Assembly: GCF_047654785.1 (NCBI RefSeq)
Contig: NZ_JASGKQ010000002.1
Location: 682,001-746,000, forward strand
Direction of reading: 5' to 3'
DNA length: 64,000 nt
From: Pelomonas sp047654785
GTDB taxonomy: Bacteria; Pseudomonadota; Gammaproteobacteria; Burkholderiales; Burkholderiaceae_C
The notes under the pieces were generated by a model that searched no databases, had not been told where the DNA came from, and saw only the letters and a program-made list of their open reading frames with translations. Within the stretch, counting starts at the first letter, position 1. Each line of letters opens with the position of its first letter. Shown here piece by piece: positions 26,141 through 33,334 of the stretch. The translations under genes and the position numbers were made by a program.

Positions 26141-27009
26141 GCTACGACGAAGAGACGCTGGCGCAGGCCCGCGCGCGCAACATCCGCGACGCGCTGACCG
26201 AGGACATCGGCCGCTGCGACTGGACGGCGCAGCTGGTGCCCGCCGGCCGCCGCGTGGCGGCGCAGGTGCGGGTGCGCGAGCCGGCGGTGCTGTGCGGCCG
26301 CGACTGGTTCGACGGCGTGTTCGCCGCGCTGGACGCCACGGCGCGCATCGAGTGGCTGGTCGACGAAGGCGCGGCGATGGCGGCGGACAGTGTGGTCTGC
26401 CGCATCGAGGCCGACGGCCGCCGGCTGCTGTCGGCCGAGCGGCCGGCGCTGAACTTCCTGCAGCTGCTGTCCGGCACGGCGACGGCCACGCGCGCGCACG
26501 TGGACGCGGTGGCCGGCGCCAGCCCCAACCCCCGGGGCTGCGCCATCCTGGACACGCGCAAGACCCTGCCCGGCCTGCGCCTGGCGCAGAAGTACGCGGT
26601 GCGCGTGGGCGGCGGGCAGAACCAGCGGCTGGCGCTGTACGCGGGCATCCTCATCAAGGAGAACCACATCGCGGCGGCCGGCGGCGTGGGCGCGGCCCTG
26701 CGCGCCGCGCAGGCGCTGGACGCGGGTGTGGACATCCAGGTCGAGGTGGAGACCCTCGCGCAGCTGCGCGAGGCGCTGGACGCGGGCGCCGTCAGCGTGC
26801 TGCTGGACAACTTCACCGAGCCGCTGATGCGGGAGGCGGTGGCCGTCAATGCCGGCCGGGCGCTGCTGGAGGTGTCCGGCGGCGTGGCGCTGGAGCAGCT
26901 GCGCTGGATCGCCGCCACCGGCGTGGACCGCATTTCCATCGGCCGGCTGACCAAGGACGTGCGCGCGGTGGACTACTCGATGCGCGTGCTGGGGCCGTCA
27001 GCCCAGTAG
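26137..27009 (+). CDS. nadC: Nicotinate-nucleotide pyrophosphorylase (carboxylating)
   Basis: 290 residues. Conserved segments are LTEDIGRCDWTAQLV, NFLQLLSGTAT, LDTRKTLPGLRLAQKYAVRVGGGQNQR and LIKENHI, which form the quinolinate and PRPP site; VLLDNF and ISIGRLT complete the barrel. It makes nicotinate mononucleotide from quinolinate in de novo NAD synthesis. nadA and nadB are not nearby. Translationally coupled to the FAH gene; its 3' end overlaps the convergent hydrolase gene by 12 bp. Confidence 0.95.
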   Translation: MSYDEETLAQARARNIRDALTEDIGRCDWTAQLVPAGRRVAAQVRVREPAVLCGRDWFDGVFAALDATARIEWLVDEGAAMAADSVVCRIEADGRRLLSAERPALNFLQLLSGTATATRAHVDAVAGASPNPRGCAILDTRKTLPGLRLAQKYAVRVGGGQNQRLALYAGILIKENHIAAAGGVGAALRAAQALDAGVDIQVEVETLAQLREALDAGAVSVLLDNFTEPLMREAVAVNAGRALLEVSGGVALEQLRWIAATGVDRISIGRLTKDVRAVDYSMRVLGPSAQ

Positions 27010-27867
27010 GTGCCGCCGCGCCAGCGCCGCGGCGTCGGCCGGGTGCTGCTGCATGAAGCAGTGCCCGCCGTCCACCGCCTGCGTGGCGATGGCGCGCGGG
27101 TTCAGCGCCCGGGCGTGCCGCGCGCCGGCCAGCACGAAGGGCATGGTGTCGCGGCCGTGGGCGATCAGCGTCGGCGCGGCCACGCGCTTCACGGCCGGCC
27201 ACAGCCCGCGCGGGCCGGACGCGAAGATGGCCGCCTCTAGCTCGGGCGCGCACTTCAGCGTCACGCCGCCGGCCCCGTCGTCGCGCAGCGCATGCGCGGC
27301 GAAGGCCTGCAGCGCCTCGTCCGTCCAGCCCTTGTAGGTGCCGCGGCCGTGCAGGGCCCGGGCGGCGGCGGCGCGGTCCGGCCACTGGCGACGGCGGCGG
27401 CGCGACGCGCGCGCCAGCGGGTTGAAGCGCGCCAGCCCCAGCCGCATGGCCAGCAGCATCGCGGGCGGGAACAGCACCGGGTCCAGCAGCACGGCGCGCT
27501 GGAAGGGCTGGCCGGGCTCGCCCAGCATCAGCGCCGTCAGCACGCCGCCCAGGCTGTGGCCCAGCGCCACGCGCGGCACGGCGCCGTAGCGGGCCGTGGC
27601 GGTGCGGGCCGACTCCAGCGCCGCCTGCGCGAACAGGTTCCAGCCGGGGAAGCGCGCCATCGCGTCGCTGTCGCCGTGGCCGGGCAGGTCGCACAGCCAG
27701 AGGTCGAAGTCGGCGGCCAGCGCCTGCAGCATCGGCTCGTAGACGCGGCCGCAGAAGCCGTTGCCGTGCAGCACGTGCAGCAGCGGCCGCCCGGTGGGCG
27801 GCGTGCACCAGCCGCGCAGCATCGTGCCCGTGACGGGCGACGCGTGCGCCCAGGGTTCCAGGATCAT
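26998..27867 (-). CDS. Alpha/beta hydrolase
   Basis: 289 residues. HGNGFCGRVYEPM carries the oxyanion region, GHSLGG the nucleophile elbow (Ser), and DGGHCFMQQHP the catalytic His. It has a variable cap with a basic run. Probably an esterase or lipase-like enzyme, cytoplasmic, substrate unknown. The gap before the next upstream gene contains a short palindromic-repeat relic. Confidence 0.88.
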   Translation of the reverse strand: MILEPWAHASPVTGTMLRGWCTPPTGRPLLHVLHGNGFCGRVYEPMLQALAADFDLWLCDLPGHGDSDAMARFPGWNLFAQAALESARTATARYGAVPRVALGHSLGGVLTALMLGEPGQPFQRAVLLDPVLFPPAMLLAMRLGLARFNPLARASRRRRRQWPDRAAAARALHGRGTYKGWTDEALQAFAAHALRDDGAGGVTLKCAPELEAAIFASGPRGLWPAVKRVAAPTLIAHGRDTMPFVLAGARHARALNPRAIATQAVDGGHCFMQQHPADAAALARRHLLG

Positions 27868-27885
27868 TCGGATTTCCAGGTATTT

Positions 27886-27924
27886 CGGGCCGAGCGCCGC
27901 CCTCGGGGGGTCGGACGGGGGGCC
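27886..27924. repeat. Relic of the palindromic repeat (copy E)
   Basis: CGGGCCGAGCGCCG, identical to the end of copy C, is fused directly to CCCTCGGGGGG and further G/C runs. The middle of the element is missing. It fills most of the 61-bp gap between the hydrolase and Anbu genes. Confidence 0.5.
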
Positions 27925-27928
27925 ACAC

Positions 27929-28666
27929 TCACGCGTCGAACCAGGGCTCGTTGGGCAGCTCGTCGAAGACCTTGCGCAGCCCCGCGCTCCAGCCGTTGCG
28001 CAGCGCGAGGAAATAGGGGTCGTCGCGGCCGATGCGGTGCGGCGGCTTCATCGCCATGTCGAACTGGTTGGCGCGCAGCATCAGCATGTCGATGGGCAGG
28101 CCCACGGACAGGTTGGACTGGATGGTCGAGTCGAAGCTGACCAGCGTGCACTTGGCCGCTTCGTCCAGCGCGGTCGTGTCGTAGCGGATGACGCGGTCGA
28201 TGATGGGCTTGCCGTACTTGCTCTCGCCGATCTGGAAATAGGGCGTGTCCTCGGTGGCCTCGATGAAGTTGCCCTGCGGATAGACGTGGAACAGCCGCGG
28301 GCCCTCGCCCTTGATCTGGCCGCCGATGAGCATGTTGGCGCCGAAGTCCACGCCGGCGCCGTGGGGGCTGTCGTCGCGCGTGACGACCTCCCGGAGCGTG
28401 CGGCCCAGCAGCACGGCGGCGTCGTACAGCGACGGCACGTTCAGCAGGTGCTCGCCCTCGCCGTGCAGGCGCTGGTTCAGCAGCGAGATGACGGACTGCG
28501 TGGTGGCCAGGTTGCCCGCGGTCAGCACGACGATCTCGCGCTGGTGCGGGATCTGGAACTGGTACATCTTGCGGAAGCTGGCGATGTGGTCCACGCCCGC
28601 GTTGGTGCGGGTGTCGGACGCGAACAGCAGGCCGGCGCGCAGGCGCATGGCGACGCAATAGGTCAT
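27929..28666 (-). CDS. Anbu-type proteasome-like Ntn-hydrolase
   Basis: 245 residues. It begins MTYCVAMRLRAGLLFASDTR with TNAGVDHIASFRKM following, the conserved opening of the bacterial Anbu (ancestral beta-subunit) family; removal of Met would expose Thr2, and Asp18 and Lys34-type residues are in place. Anbu subunits assemble into open helical or dodecameric proteasome-like shells; activity and substrate remain debated. Unlike many Anbu loci, no transglutaminase or ATP-grasp/alpha-E genes are adjacent. The ruined dehydrogenase gene precedes it by 29 bp. Confidence 0.88.
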   Translation of the reverse strand: MTYCVAMRLRAGLLFASDTRTNAGVDHIASFRKMYQFQIPHQREIVVLTAGNLATTQSVISLLNQRLHGEGEHLLNVPSLYDAAVLLGRTLREVVTRDDSPHGAGVDFGANMLIGGQIKGEGPRLFHVYPQGNFIEATEDTPYFQIGESKYGKPIIDRVIRYDTTALDEAAKCTLVSFDSTIQSNLSVGLPIDMLMLRANQFDMAMKPPHRIGRDDPYFLALRNGWSAGLRKVFDELPNEPWFDA

Positions 28667-28695
28667 GGGGTGTCGGGGCGAGTGGGCTGGGCCGA

Positions 28696-29160
28696 TTATC
28701 GCGGCCGGGGTGGGCCGGGCAGGCAGCCCAGGCCGCGCAGCGTCGCCTGCACGGCCTCGTCCAGCGGCGTGTGCGGCTCGCGGCCCAGCGCGGCGACGAG
28801 GCGGGTGTTGTCCAGGCGCACCGGCTGGCGCCACAGGCCGCGCAGTTCGCGCATCTCCCGGAGCGTGGCGACGAATGGCGACGCCAGCGCCAGCAGCCGC
28901 CACGGGAAGGCGCGCAGGCGCGGCGGCCGGCCGCCGTGCCGCACCACCACGCGCCGGATGGCCTCGGCCATCTCGCCGCCGGTGGCGTCCCAGTGGCCGG
29001 CCATGTGGAAGGCGGCGAACGCGGGCAGCGCGTCGCCGCGCCGCCAGGCCGCGCTTCAGCGCCACCACCCGCCAGCCGGCGTCGCGCAGCTGCCGCGCCA
29101 CCTCGCCGCCGATGCCGCCGCTCGCGCCGAGCACCAGCGCCGTGTCGTCCTTGCCGGGCA
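28696..29160 (-). pseudogene. NAD(P)-dependent epimerase/dehydratase, internally deleted and frameshifted
   Basis: The first 40 codons read MPGKDDTALVLGASGGIGGE and on to ALKRG, a complete Rossmann start with GASGGIG. The frame then becomes Arg-rich nonsense, while the next frame over gives a coherent C-terminus from MAGHWDATGGEMAEAIRRVV to LGCLPG, ending at TAA 28698-28696. Relatives have about 300 residues or more; only about 150 codons remain, so roughly half the gene between the two parts is gone and the join near 29050 is out of frame. It faces a LysR gene that probably once controlled it. Confidence 0.75.
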
Positions 29161-29257
29161 TGCCGGGCTCCCGAATCCGTGTCGATGGCGGGCATTCTGG
29201 AAACCGTTGGGCTGCCTGGGAATTGCTGAAGATGGCTGGGCGGCCATACATTGGCGC

Positions 29258-30166
29258 ATGGCCTCGACGCTGCCCTGGGATCTGCTGCACACCTTTCTGG
29301 GGGTGTTGCGCGAGGGCTCGCTGTCCGGCGCGGCCCGGGCGCTGGGGCTGACGCAGCCCACCGCCGGCCGGCACGTGGCCGCGCTGGAGGCCTTGCTGGA
29401 CCAGGCGCTGTTCACGCGCGCGCCCACCGGCCTGCTGCCCACCGAGGCGGCGCTGGCGCTGCGCGGCCACGCCGAGCAGATGGAGGCCGCCGCCGCCGCG
29501 CTGCAGCGGGCGGCCACCGCGCGTGGCGACGGGGTGTGCGGCACGGTGCGGGTGACGGCCAGCGAGGTCATCGGCGTGGAGGTGCTGGCCGACGTGTTCG
29601 CGCGGCTGCGCGCGCAGCATCCGGGGCTGGTGCTGGAGCTGTCGCTCAGCAACCAGCTGCAGGACCTGCTGCGCCGCGAGGCGGACATCGCCGTGCGCAT
29701 GACGCCGCCCGGGCAGAGCCAGCTCATCGCGCGGCGCATCGGCCGCGTCGACCTGGGCCTGCATGCGCGGCCCGACTACCTGGACCGCTGCGGCCGCCCC
29801 GCGACGCCGGCCGACCTGCGCCGGCACGCGCTGATCGGCTTCGACACGCTGACGCCCTTCATCCGCGCCGGCGCGAAGCGGCTGGGCGGCATCGGCCGGG
29901 ACGGCCTCGCGCTGCGCTGCGATTCCGACCTGGCGCAGCTCGCGCTGATGCGCGCGGGTGCCGGCATCGGCTTCTGCCAGGTGGCGCTGGCGTGGCGCGA
30001 GCCGCGGCTGGAGCGCGTGCTGGCCGGCGCATTCGGCTGGCCGCTGGACACCTGGGTGGCCATGCACGAAGACCTGCGCCACAGCGCGCCGTGCCGCGTC
30101 GTGTTCGACGCGCTGGCCGAGGCCTTGGCCCGCCACGTGGCCCTCGGGGCCGCCGCGCCGGCATAG
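29258..30166 (+). CDS. LysR-family transcriptional regulator
   Basis: 302 residues. The winged helix-turn-helix is at about 8-66 (LLHTFLGVLREGSLSGAARAL and QPTAGRHVAALEALL), followed by the two-lobed inducer-binding domain (VRVTASEVIGVEVLADVF, RAGAGIGFCQVALA). It is divergent from the broken dehydrogenase gene with a 97-bp gap, the usual layout for a LysR regulator and its target, so its main target now appears to be a pseudogene. The ATG at 29258 opens a typical LysR N-terminus. Confidence 0.93.
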   Translation: MASTLPWDLLHTFLGVLREGSLSGAARALGLTQPTAGRHVAALEALLDQALFTRAPTGLLPTEAALALRGHAEQMEAAAAALQRAATARGDGVCGTVRVTASEVIGVEVLADVFARLRAQHPGLVLELSLSNQLQDLLRREADIAVRMTPPGQSQLIARRIGRVDLGLHARPDYLDRCGRPATPADLRRHALIGFDTLTPFIRAGAKRLGGIGRDGLALRCDSDLAQLALMRAGAGIGFCQVALAWREPRLERVLAGAFGWPLDTWVAMHEDLRHSAPCRVVFDALAEALARHVALGAAAPA

Positions 30167-30225
30167 GATGCGCCGATCCGTTGACGATCGCCGCTGAAAG
30201 CCCCGGCCTTCGAGGCGACCGAACC

Positions 30226-30945
30226 ATGCCAACCACACCCACCCCCAAAAGGCCGCGACCGACGCGCAGCGACGCGCAGCGGCAGGCCATCCTGGATGCC
30301 GCCTCCCTGCTCTTCATCGAGAAGGGATTCGCCGGCACCAACATCAACGACATCGCCGACGCCGTCGGCACGACCCGCACCGCGCTGTACTACTACTTCC
30401 CGAGCAAGGAGGCGATGCTGGAGGTCCTGACCGAGGAGGTCACCGAGAAGGCGAGCGCGCTGGCGCAGTCGGTCTCGGGCCGCGACGAACTGCCCGCCGA
30501 CGAGGCGCTGCGGCTGTTGATCGAGCAGCATGCCGGCCTGATCCTGTCGCATCCGGTGCAGTTCCGCGTCGTCGAGCGCAGCGAGAGCAGCCTGCCGGAA
30601 CCGCACCGCACGGCGGCCCAGGGCGCGCGCCGCGCCTTGCTGAACCACTTCATGCGCGTGATCCAGCGCGGCATCGACGGCGGCCAGTTCCGCCGCGGGA
30701 CGGACGCGCGCATCGCGGCGTTCTCGATCATCGGCATGTGCAACTGGAGTGCGTGGTGGTTCGACTCGCGCGGCGAAACCCCGGCGGACGTGGTCGCCGG
30801 CACGATCGCCGACTTCGGCCTGCGCCTGCTCCGCCCCGACAAGGCGCGGCGCGCGCAGGCCGTGGGCATCGAGGATGCGGTGGGCCAGATGCGTGAGGCG
30901 CTGGAGGTCTTCGAGGCGGAGGCGAGGCGCGCGAACCGCCGCTGA
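30226..30945 (+). CDS. TetR-family regulator of the catabolic cluster
   Basis: 239 residues. The helix-turn-helix is clear: AILDAASLLFIEKGFAGTNI then DIADAVGTTRTALYYYFPSKEAML. A ligand-binding helical domain follows, with WSAWWFDSRGETPADVV near its end, typical of regulators of acyl-CoA or aromatic catabolism. It reads in the same direction as the catabolic genes and is separated from them by a 116-bp promoter region containing three inverted repeats. It is likely the local repressor, with an aromatic acid or its CoA ester as inducer (inference). Confidence 0.92.
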   Translation: MPTTPTPKRPRPTRSDAQRQAILDAASLLFIEKGFAGTNINDIADAVGTTRTALYYYFPSKEAMLEVLTEEVTEKASALAQSVSGRDELPADEALRLLIEQHAGLILSHPVQFRVVERSESSLPEPHRTAAQGARRALLNHFMRVIQRGIDGGQFRRGTDARIAAFSIIGMCNWSAWWFDSRGETPADVVAGTIADFGLRLLRPDKARRAQAVGIEDAVGQMREALEVFEAEARRANRR

Positions 30946-30978
30946 AGGGGCCGCCTGGCACATCGGTATTTACACTAA

Positions 30979-30994
30979 CGTCAAATATTTGACG
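30979..30994. promoter_or_regulatory. 16-bp perfect palindrome, likely TetR operator 1
   Basis: CGTCAAATATTTGACG, symmetric over all 16 positions, in a notably AT-rich patch of this GC-rich genome. Its right end supplies the -35 box of the promoter below, so a bound regulator would block polymerase. Confidence 0.75.
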
Positions 30995-31017
30995 ATACTG
31001 TCGACAGTTCCTATCAT
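30989..31017 (+). promoter_or_regulatory. Sigma-70 promoter of the catabolic operon
   Basis: TTGACG (30989-30994) and TATCAT (31012-31017), each five of six to consensus, 17 bp apart. Predicted transcript start is near 31024, giving a leader of about 38 nt before the first catabolic gene at 31062. Confidence 0.75.
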
Positions 31018-31032
31018 TGATCCACGTCAATG
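30997..31032. promoter_or_regulatory. Two further inverted repeats over the catabolic promoter
   Basis: ACTGTCGACAGT (30997-31008) is a perfect 12-bp palindrome in the -35/-10 spacer; CATTGA/TCAATG (31015-31020 and 31027-31032) straddles the predicted start site. They may be extra operators for the TetR protein or sites for a second regulator. Confidence 0.55.
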
Positions 31033-31061
31033 AGAGGCGCCGGCGTCCGGCGTAACGACAG

Positions 31062-32327
31062 ATGAGTGCATCGTCCCCGTCCTCGACCCAGGCGACCGCC
31101 GGCTTCCTGAACACCGACTGGAATCCGCGCGACGTGCCCCCAGGCACGGTCACCACCAACGTCACGCTGCGCACGGCCGACGGCGCGGCCACCGGCGGCT
31201 CGCTCTACCAGGGCGCGACGCCCGGCGACACGGTGGTGTGCGTCATGCACCCGCGCGAGTTCATGGCCTGCCACTACCTGATCCCCGACATCGTCGGGGC
31301 GGGCTATGCGGCCTGGTCGCAGTCGCCGCGTTCGGTCGGCAACGACCTGCGCCTGGAGCACGAGTTCGCCCTGCACGACGTGGCAGCCGGCCTGTCCTAC
31401 CTGAAGTCGCGCGGCTTCCGGCGCATCGTGCTGCTGGGCAATTCGGGAGGCGCCGGGCTGTATGCCTTCTACGCGCAGCAGTCGGCGCTGCCGGGCGCGC
31501 AGCGGATCGCCCGCACGCCCGCGGGCAAGCCGACCCGGCTCGCCGAACTCGACATGCCCGCTGTCGATGGTCTGGTCTTCGTCGGGCCGCATCCGGGCCA
31601 GGGCGCCTTGCTGCTCAACTGCATCGACCCGTCCGTCACGGACGAAGCCGACCCGCTGTCGGTCGATCCCTCGCTCGATCCGCTGGATCCGGCCAACGGC
31701 TATGCGGGGCCGAAGGGCACGCGCTACCCGGCGGCCTTCGTCGAGCGCTACCGCGCGGCGCAGCGCGAGCGCGTGGCGCGCATCGACGCGGCGACGCGCG
31801 AGCTGATCGGGCGGCGCCTGGCGGCCCGCCAGCGCGTCAAGGACGCCGGCGCCGACGCCACGGCCGAGGACCGGCGCCTCGCGGCCCACACGCCGATCAT
31901 CAATGTGTGGCGCACCGATGCCGACCTGCGCTGCTTCGACCTGTCGCTGGACCCGTCGGATCGCAAGTTCGGCTCGCTCTGGGGGGGCGACCCCTTCGCG
32001 TCGAACTTCGGGGCCGTCGGCTTCGCGCGCCAATGCACGCCGGAGAGCTGGCTCTCGACCTGGTCGGCCCTGTCGTCGAACGCGAGCCTGGCCCGGACGG
32101 CCCCCGCGCTGACGCAGCCGGTGCTGGTCGTCGAATACACGGGTGATCAGGCCTGCTTCCCGCTCGACGTGGCCCGCATCGTCGAGTCGATCGGGTCCAC
32201 GCACAAGACGCACCACCGCGTGCGCGGCGACCACCACGGTCGCGCCCTGTCTGCCGGCGAAGCGCCCGGCCGTCTCGACGCGGGGCGCCTGCTGGCGGCC
32301 TGGCTGCGCGACACCTTTCCCGCCTAA
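31062..32327 (+). CDS. Alpha/beta hydrolase, first gene of the catabolic cluster
   Basis: 421 residues, longer than common esterases. The nucleophile elbow is GNSGGAG (Ser128) after RRIVLLGNSGG; a late VRGDHHGRAL supplies the likely His and VLVVEYTGDQACF the acid strand. The central region (about 160-300) is an extended cap. No signal peptide, so cytoplasmic. By position it could free an aromatic acid from an ester or amide, or hydrolyse a ring-cleavage product. Spaced 83 bp from the next gene. Confidence 0.8.
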   Translation: MSASSPSSTQATAGFLNTDWNPRDVPPGTVTTNVTLRTADGAATGGSLYQGATPGDTVVCVMHPREFMACHYLIPDIVGAGYAAWSQSPRSVGNDLRLEHEFALHDVAAGLSYLKSRGFRRIVLLGNSGGAGLYAFYAQQSALPGAQRIARTPAGKPTRLAELDMPAVDGLVFVGPHPGQGALLLNCIDPSVTDEADPLSVDPSLDPLDPANGYAGPKGTRYPAAFVERYRAAQRERVARIDAATRELIGRRLAARQRVKDAGADATAEDRRLAAHTPIINVWRTDADLRCFDLSLDPSDRKFGSLWGGDPFASNFGAVGFARQCTPESWLSTWSALSSNASLARTAPALTQPVLVVEYTGDQACFPLDVARIVESIGSTHKTHHRVRGDHHGRALSAGEAPGRLDAGRLLAAWLRDTFPA

Positions 32328-32410
32328 CTGATCTTTTCCCGCTGCTGCAACGCCGGTCCGTCACCGGTGATGCCGCTGCTTTGCCCAACGTTTCGAACCG
32401 GAGCCCGACC

Positions 32411-33280
32411 ATGCCATCCCTTGCCCAGCCCGCCTTGCGCCTCAACGGCGTCGACCACACCGCGCGCCCGACCTGGAAGCTGCGTGAGACGATCGAGTTC
32501 TACCGCGACAAGCTCGGCCTGCCGCTGGTCCACGTGATCTCCGCGCGCGGCTGGGGGCCGGCCACCCATCCCGACTTCCTGCACTTCTTCTTCGACAGCG
32601 GCAACGGCAGCACGATCGCCTTCTTCTACTACCTGGGCAGCGACGCGCCGGCCGCGATGGCCGGGCGCGACCAGGCGCCGCCGCTGCCCGACGACCACGT
32701 CACCGACGCCACGCACACCGCCTGGCTGGTCGATAGCGCCGAGGCACTGCAGGCCTGGAAGCGGCGCCTCGAGGCGCAGGGCCTGAAGGTGTCGGTGGAG
32801 ACGCGCCACGAGGTGATCGAGTCGATCTACGTGCGCGATCCGAACGGCTACTTCATCGAGTTCACGCGCAAGCTGCGTCCGCTGGGCGCGGTCGATGCCG
32901 ACGATGGCGCGCTGACGCTGCAGGCGGCCGTCGAGGCCGAGGCCGCCGCCGCCGCGGCCGGCCGCCGCATCACCGCGATCGACGAGGTCTGGGCGCGCAA
33001 GGCCGCGCTGCTCGACGCGCGCCTTCCCGGCGCCGCGGGTGTGCGCCTCTACGTGCCCCAGGTGAACGAGTTCGCGTCGATCGTGCGCGACGCGGCCGCG
33101 CGCAGCGATTGCCGCATCAGGGCGGCCGAGGGCTACGACGTGATCGAGGCCGACGGGCCGATTGAGTTCGAACGCAAGGCGCTGGGCCTGAAGCCGGCGG
33201 TCTGGTACGGCCTCTTCACCGGCGGCCTGCGCGGCCGCATCACGCGGTTCGATCGGGACCGCGTCCGCATCGAGCCGTAG
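32411..33280 (+). CDS. VOC-superfamily metalloenzyme with extra C-terminal domain (putative ring-cleaving dioxygenase)
   Basis: 289 residues. Residues about 10-160 form a two-module vicinal-oxygen-chelate domain with the metal triad in place: His16 (NGVDHTARP), His102 (DATHTAWLV) and Glu150 (NGYFIEFTRKL). This His-His-Glu set is that of type I extradiol dioxygenases and other VOC enzymes. Residues about 175-289, after an Ala-rich linker, are a second domain (VRLYVPQVNEFASIVRDAA, KPAVWYGLFTGGLRGRI) that I do not recognise. In a cluster lacking a cupin gentisate dioxygenase it is the best candidate for ring opening. ATG at 32411 chosen over an upstream TTG. Confidence 0.75.
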   Translation: MPSLAQPALRLNGVDHTARPTWKLRETIEFYRDKLGLPLVHVISARGWGPATHPDFLHFFFDSGNGSTIAFFYYLGSDAPAAMAGRDQAPPLPDDHVTDATHTAWLVDSAEALQAWKRRLEAQGLKVSVETRHEVIESIYVRDPNGYFIEFTRKLRPLGAVDADDGALTLQAAVEAEAAAAAAGRRITAIDEVWARKAALLDARLPGAAGVRLYVPQVNEFASIVRDAAARSDCRIRAAEGYDVIEADGPIEFERKALGLKPAVWYGLFTGGLRGRITRFDRDRVRIEP

Positions 33281-33334
33281 GCCGGCCGCACCCGCAAGAC
33301 CCAACGACACCCAACAAGACCCAAGGAGACAACG

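Noticed and set aside
29050..30238. Minus-strand frame running through the LysR gene into the dehydrogenase N-terminus
   Set aside because: Only the part from 29160 downwards resembles a protein family; the rest is antisense to LysR.
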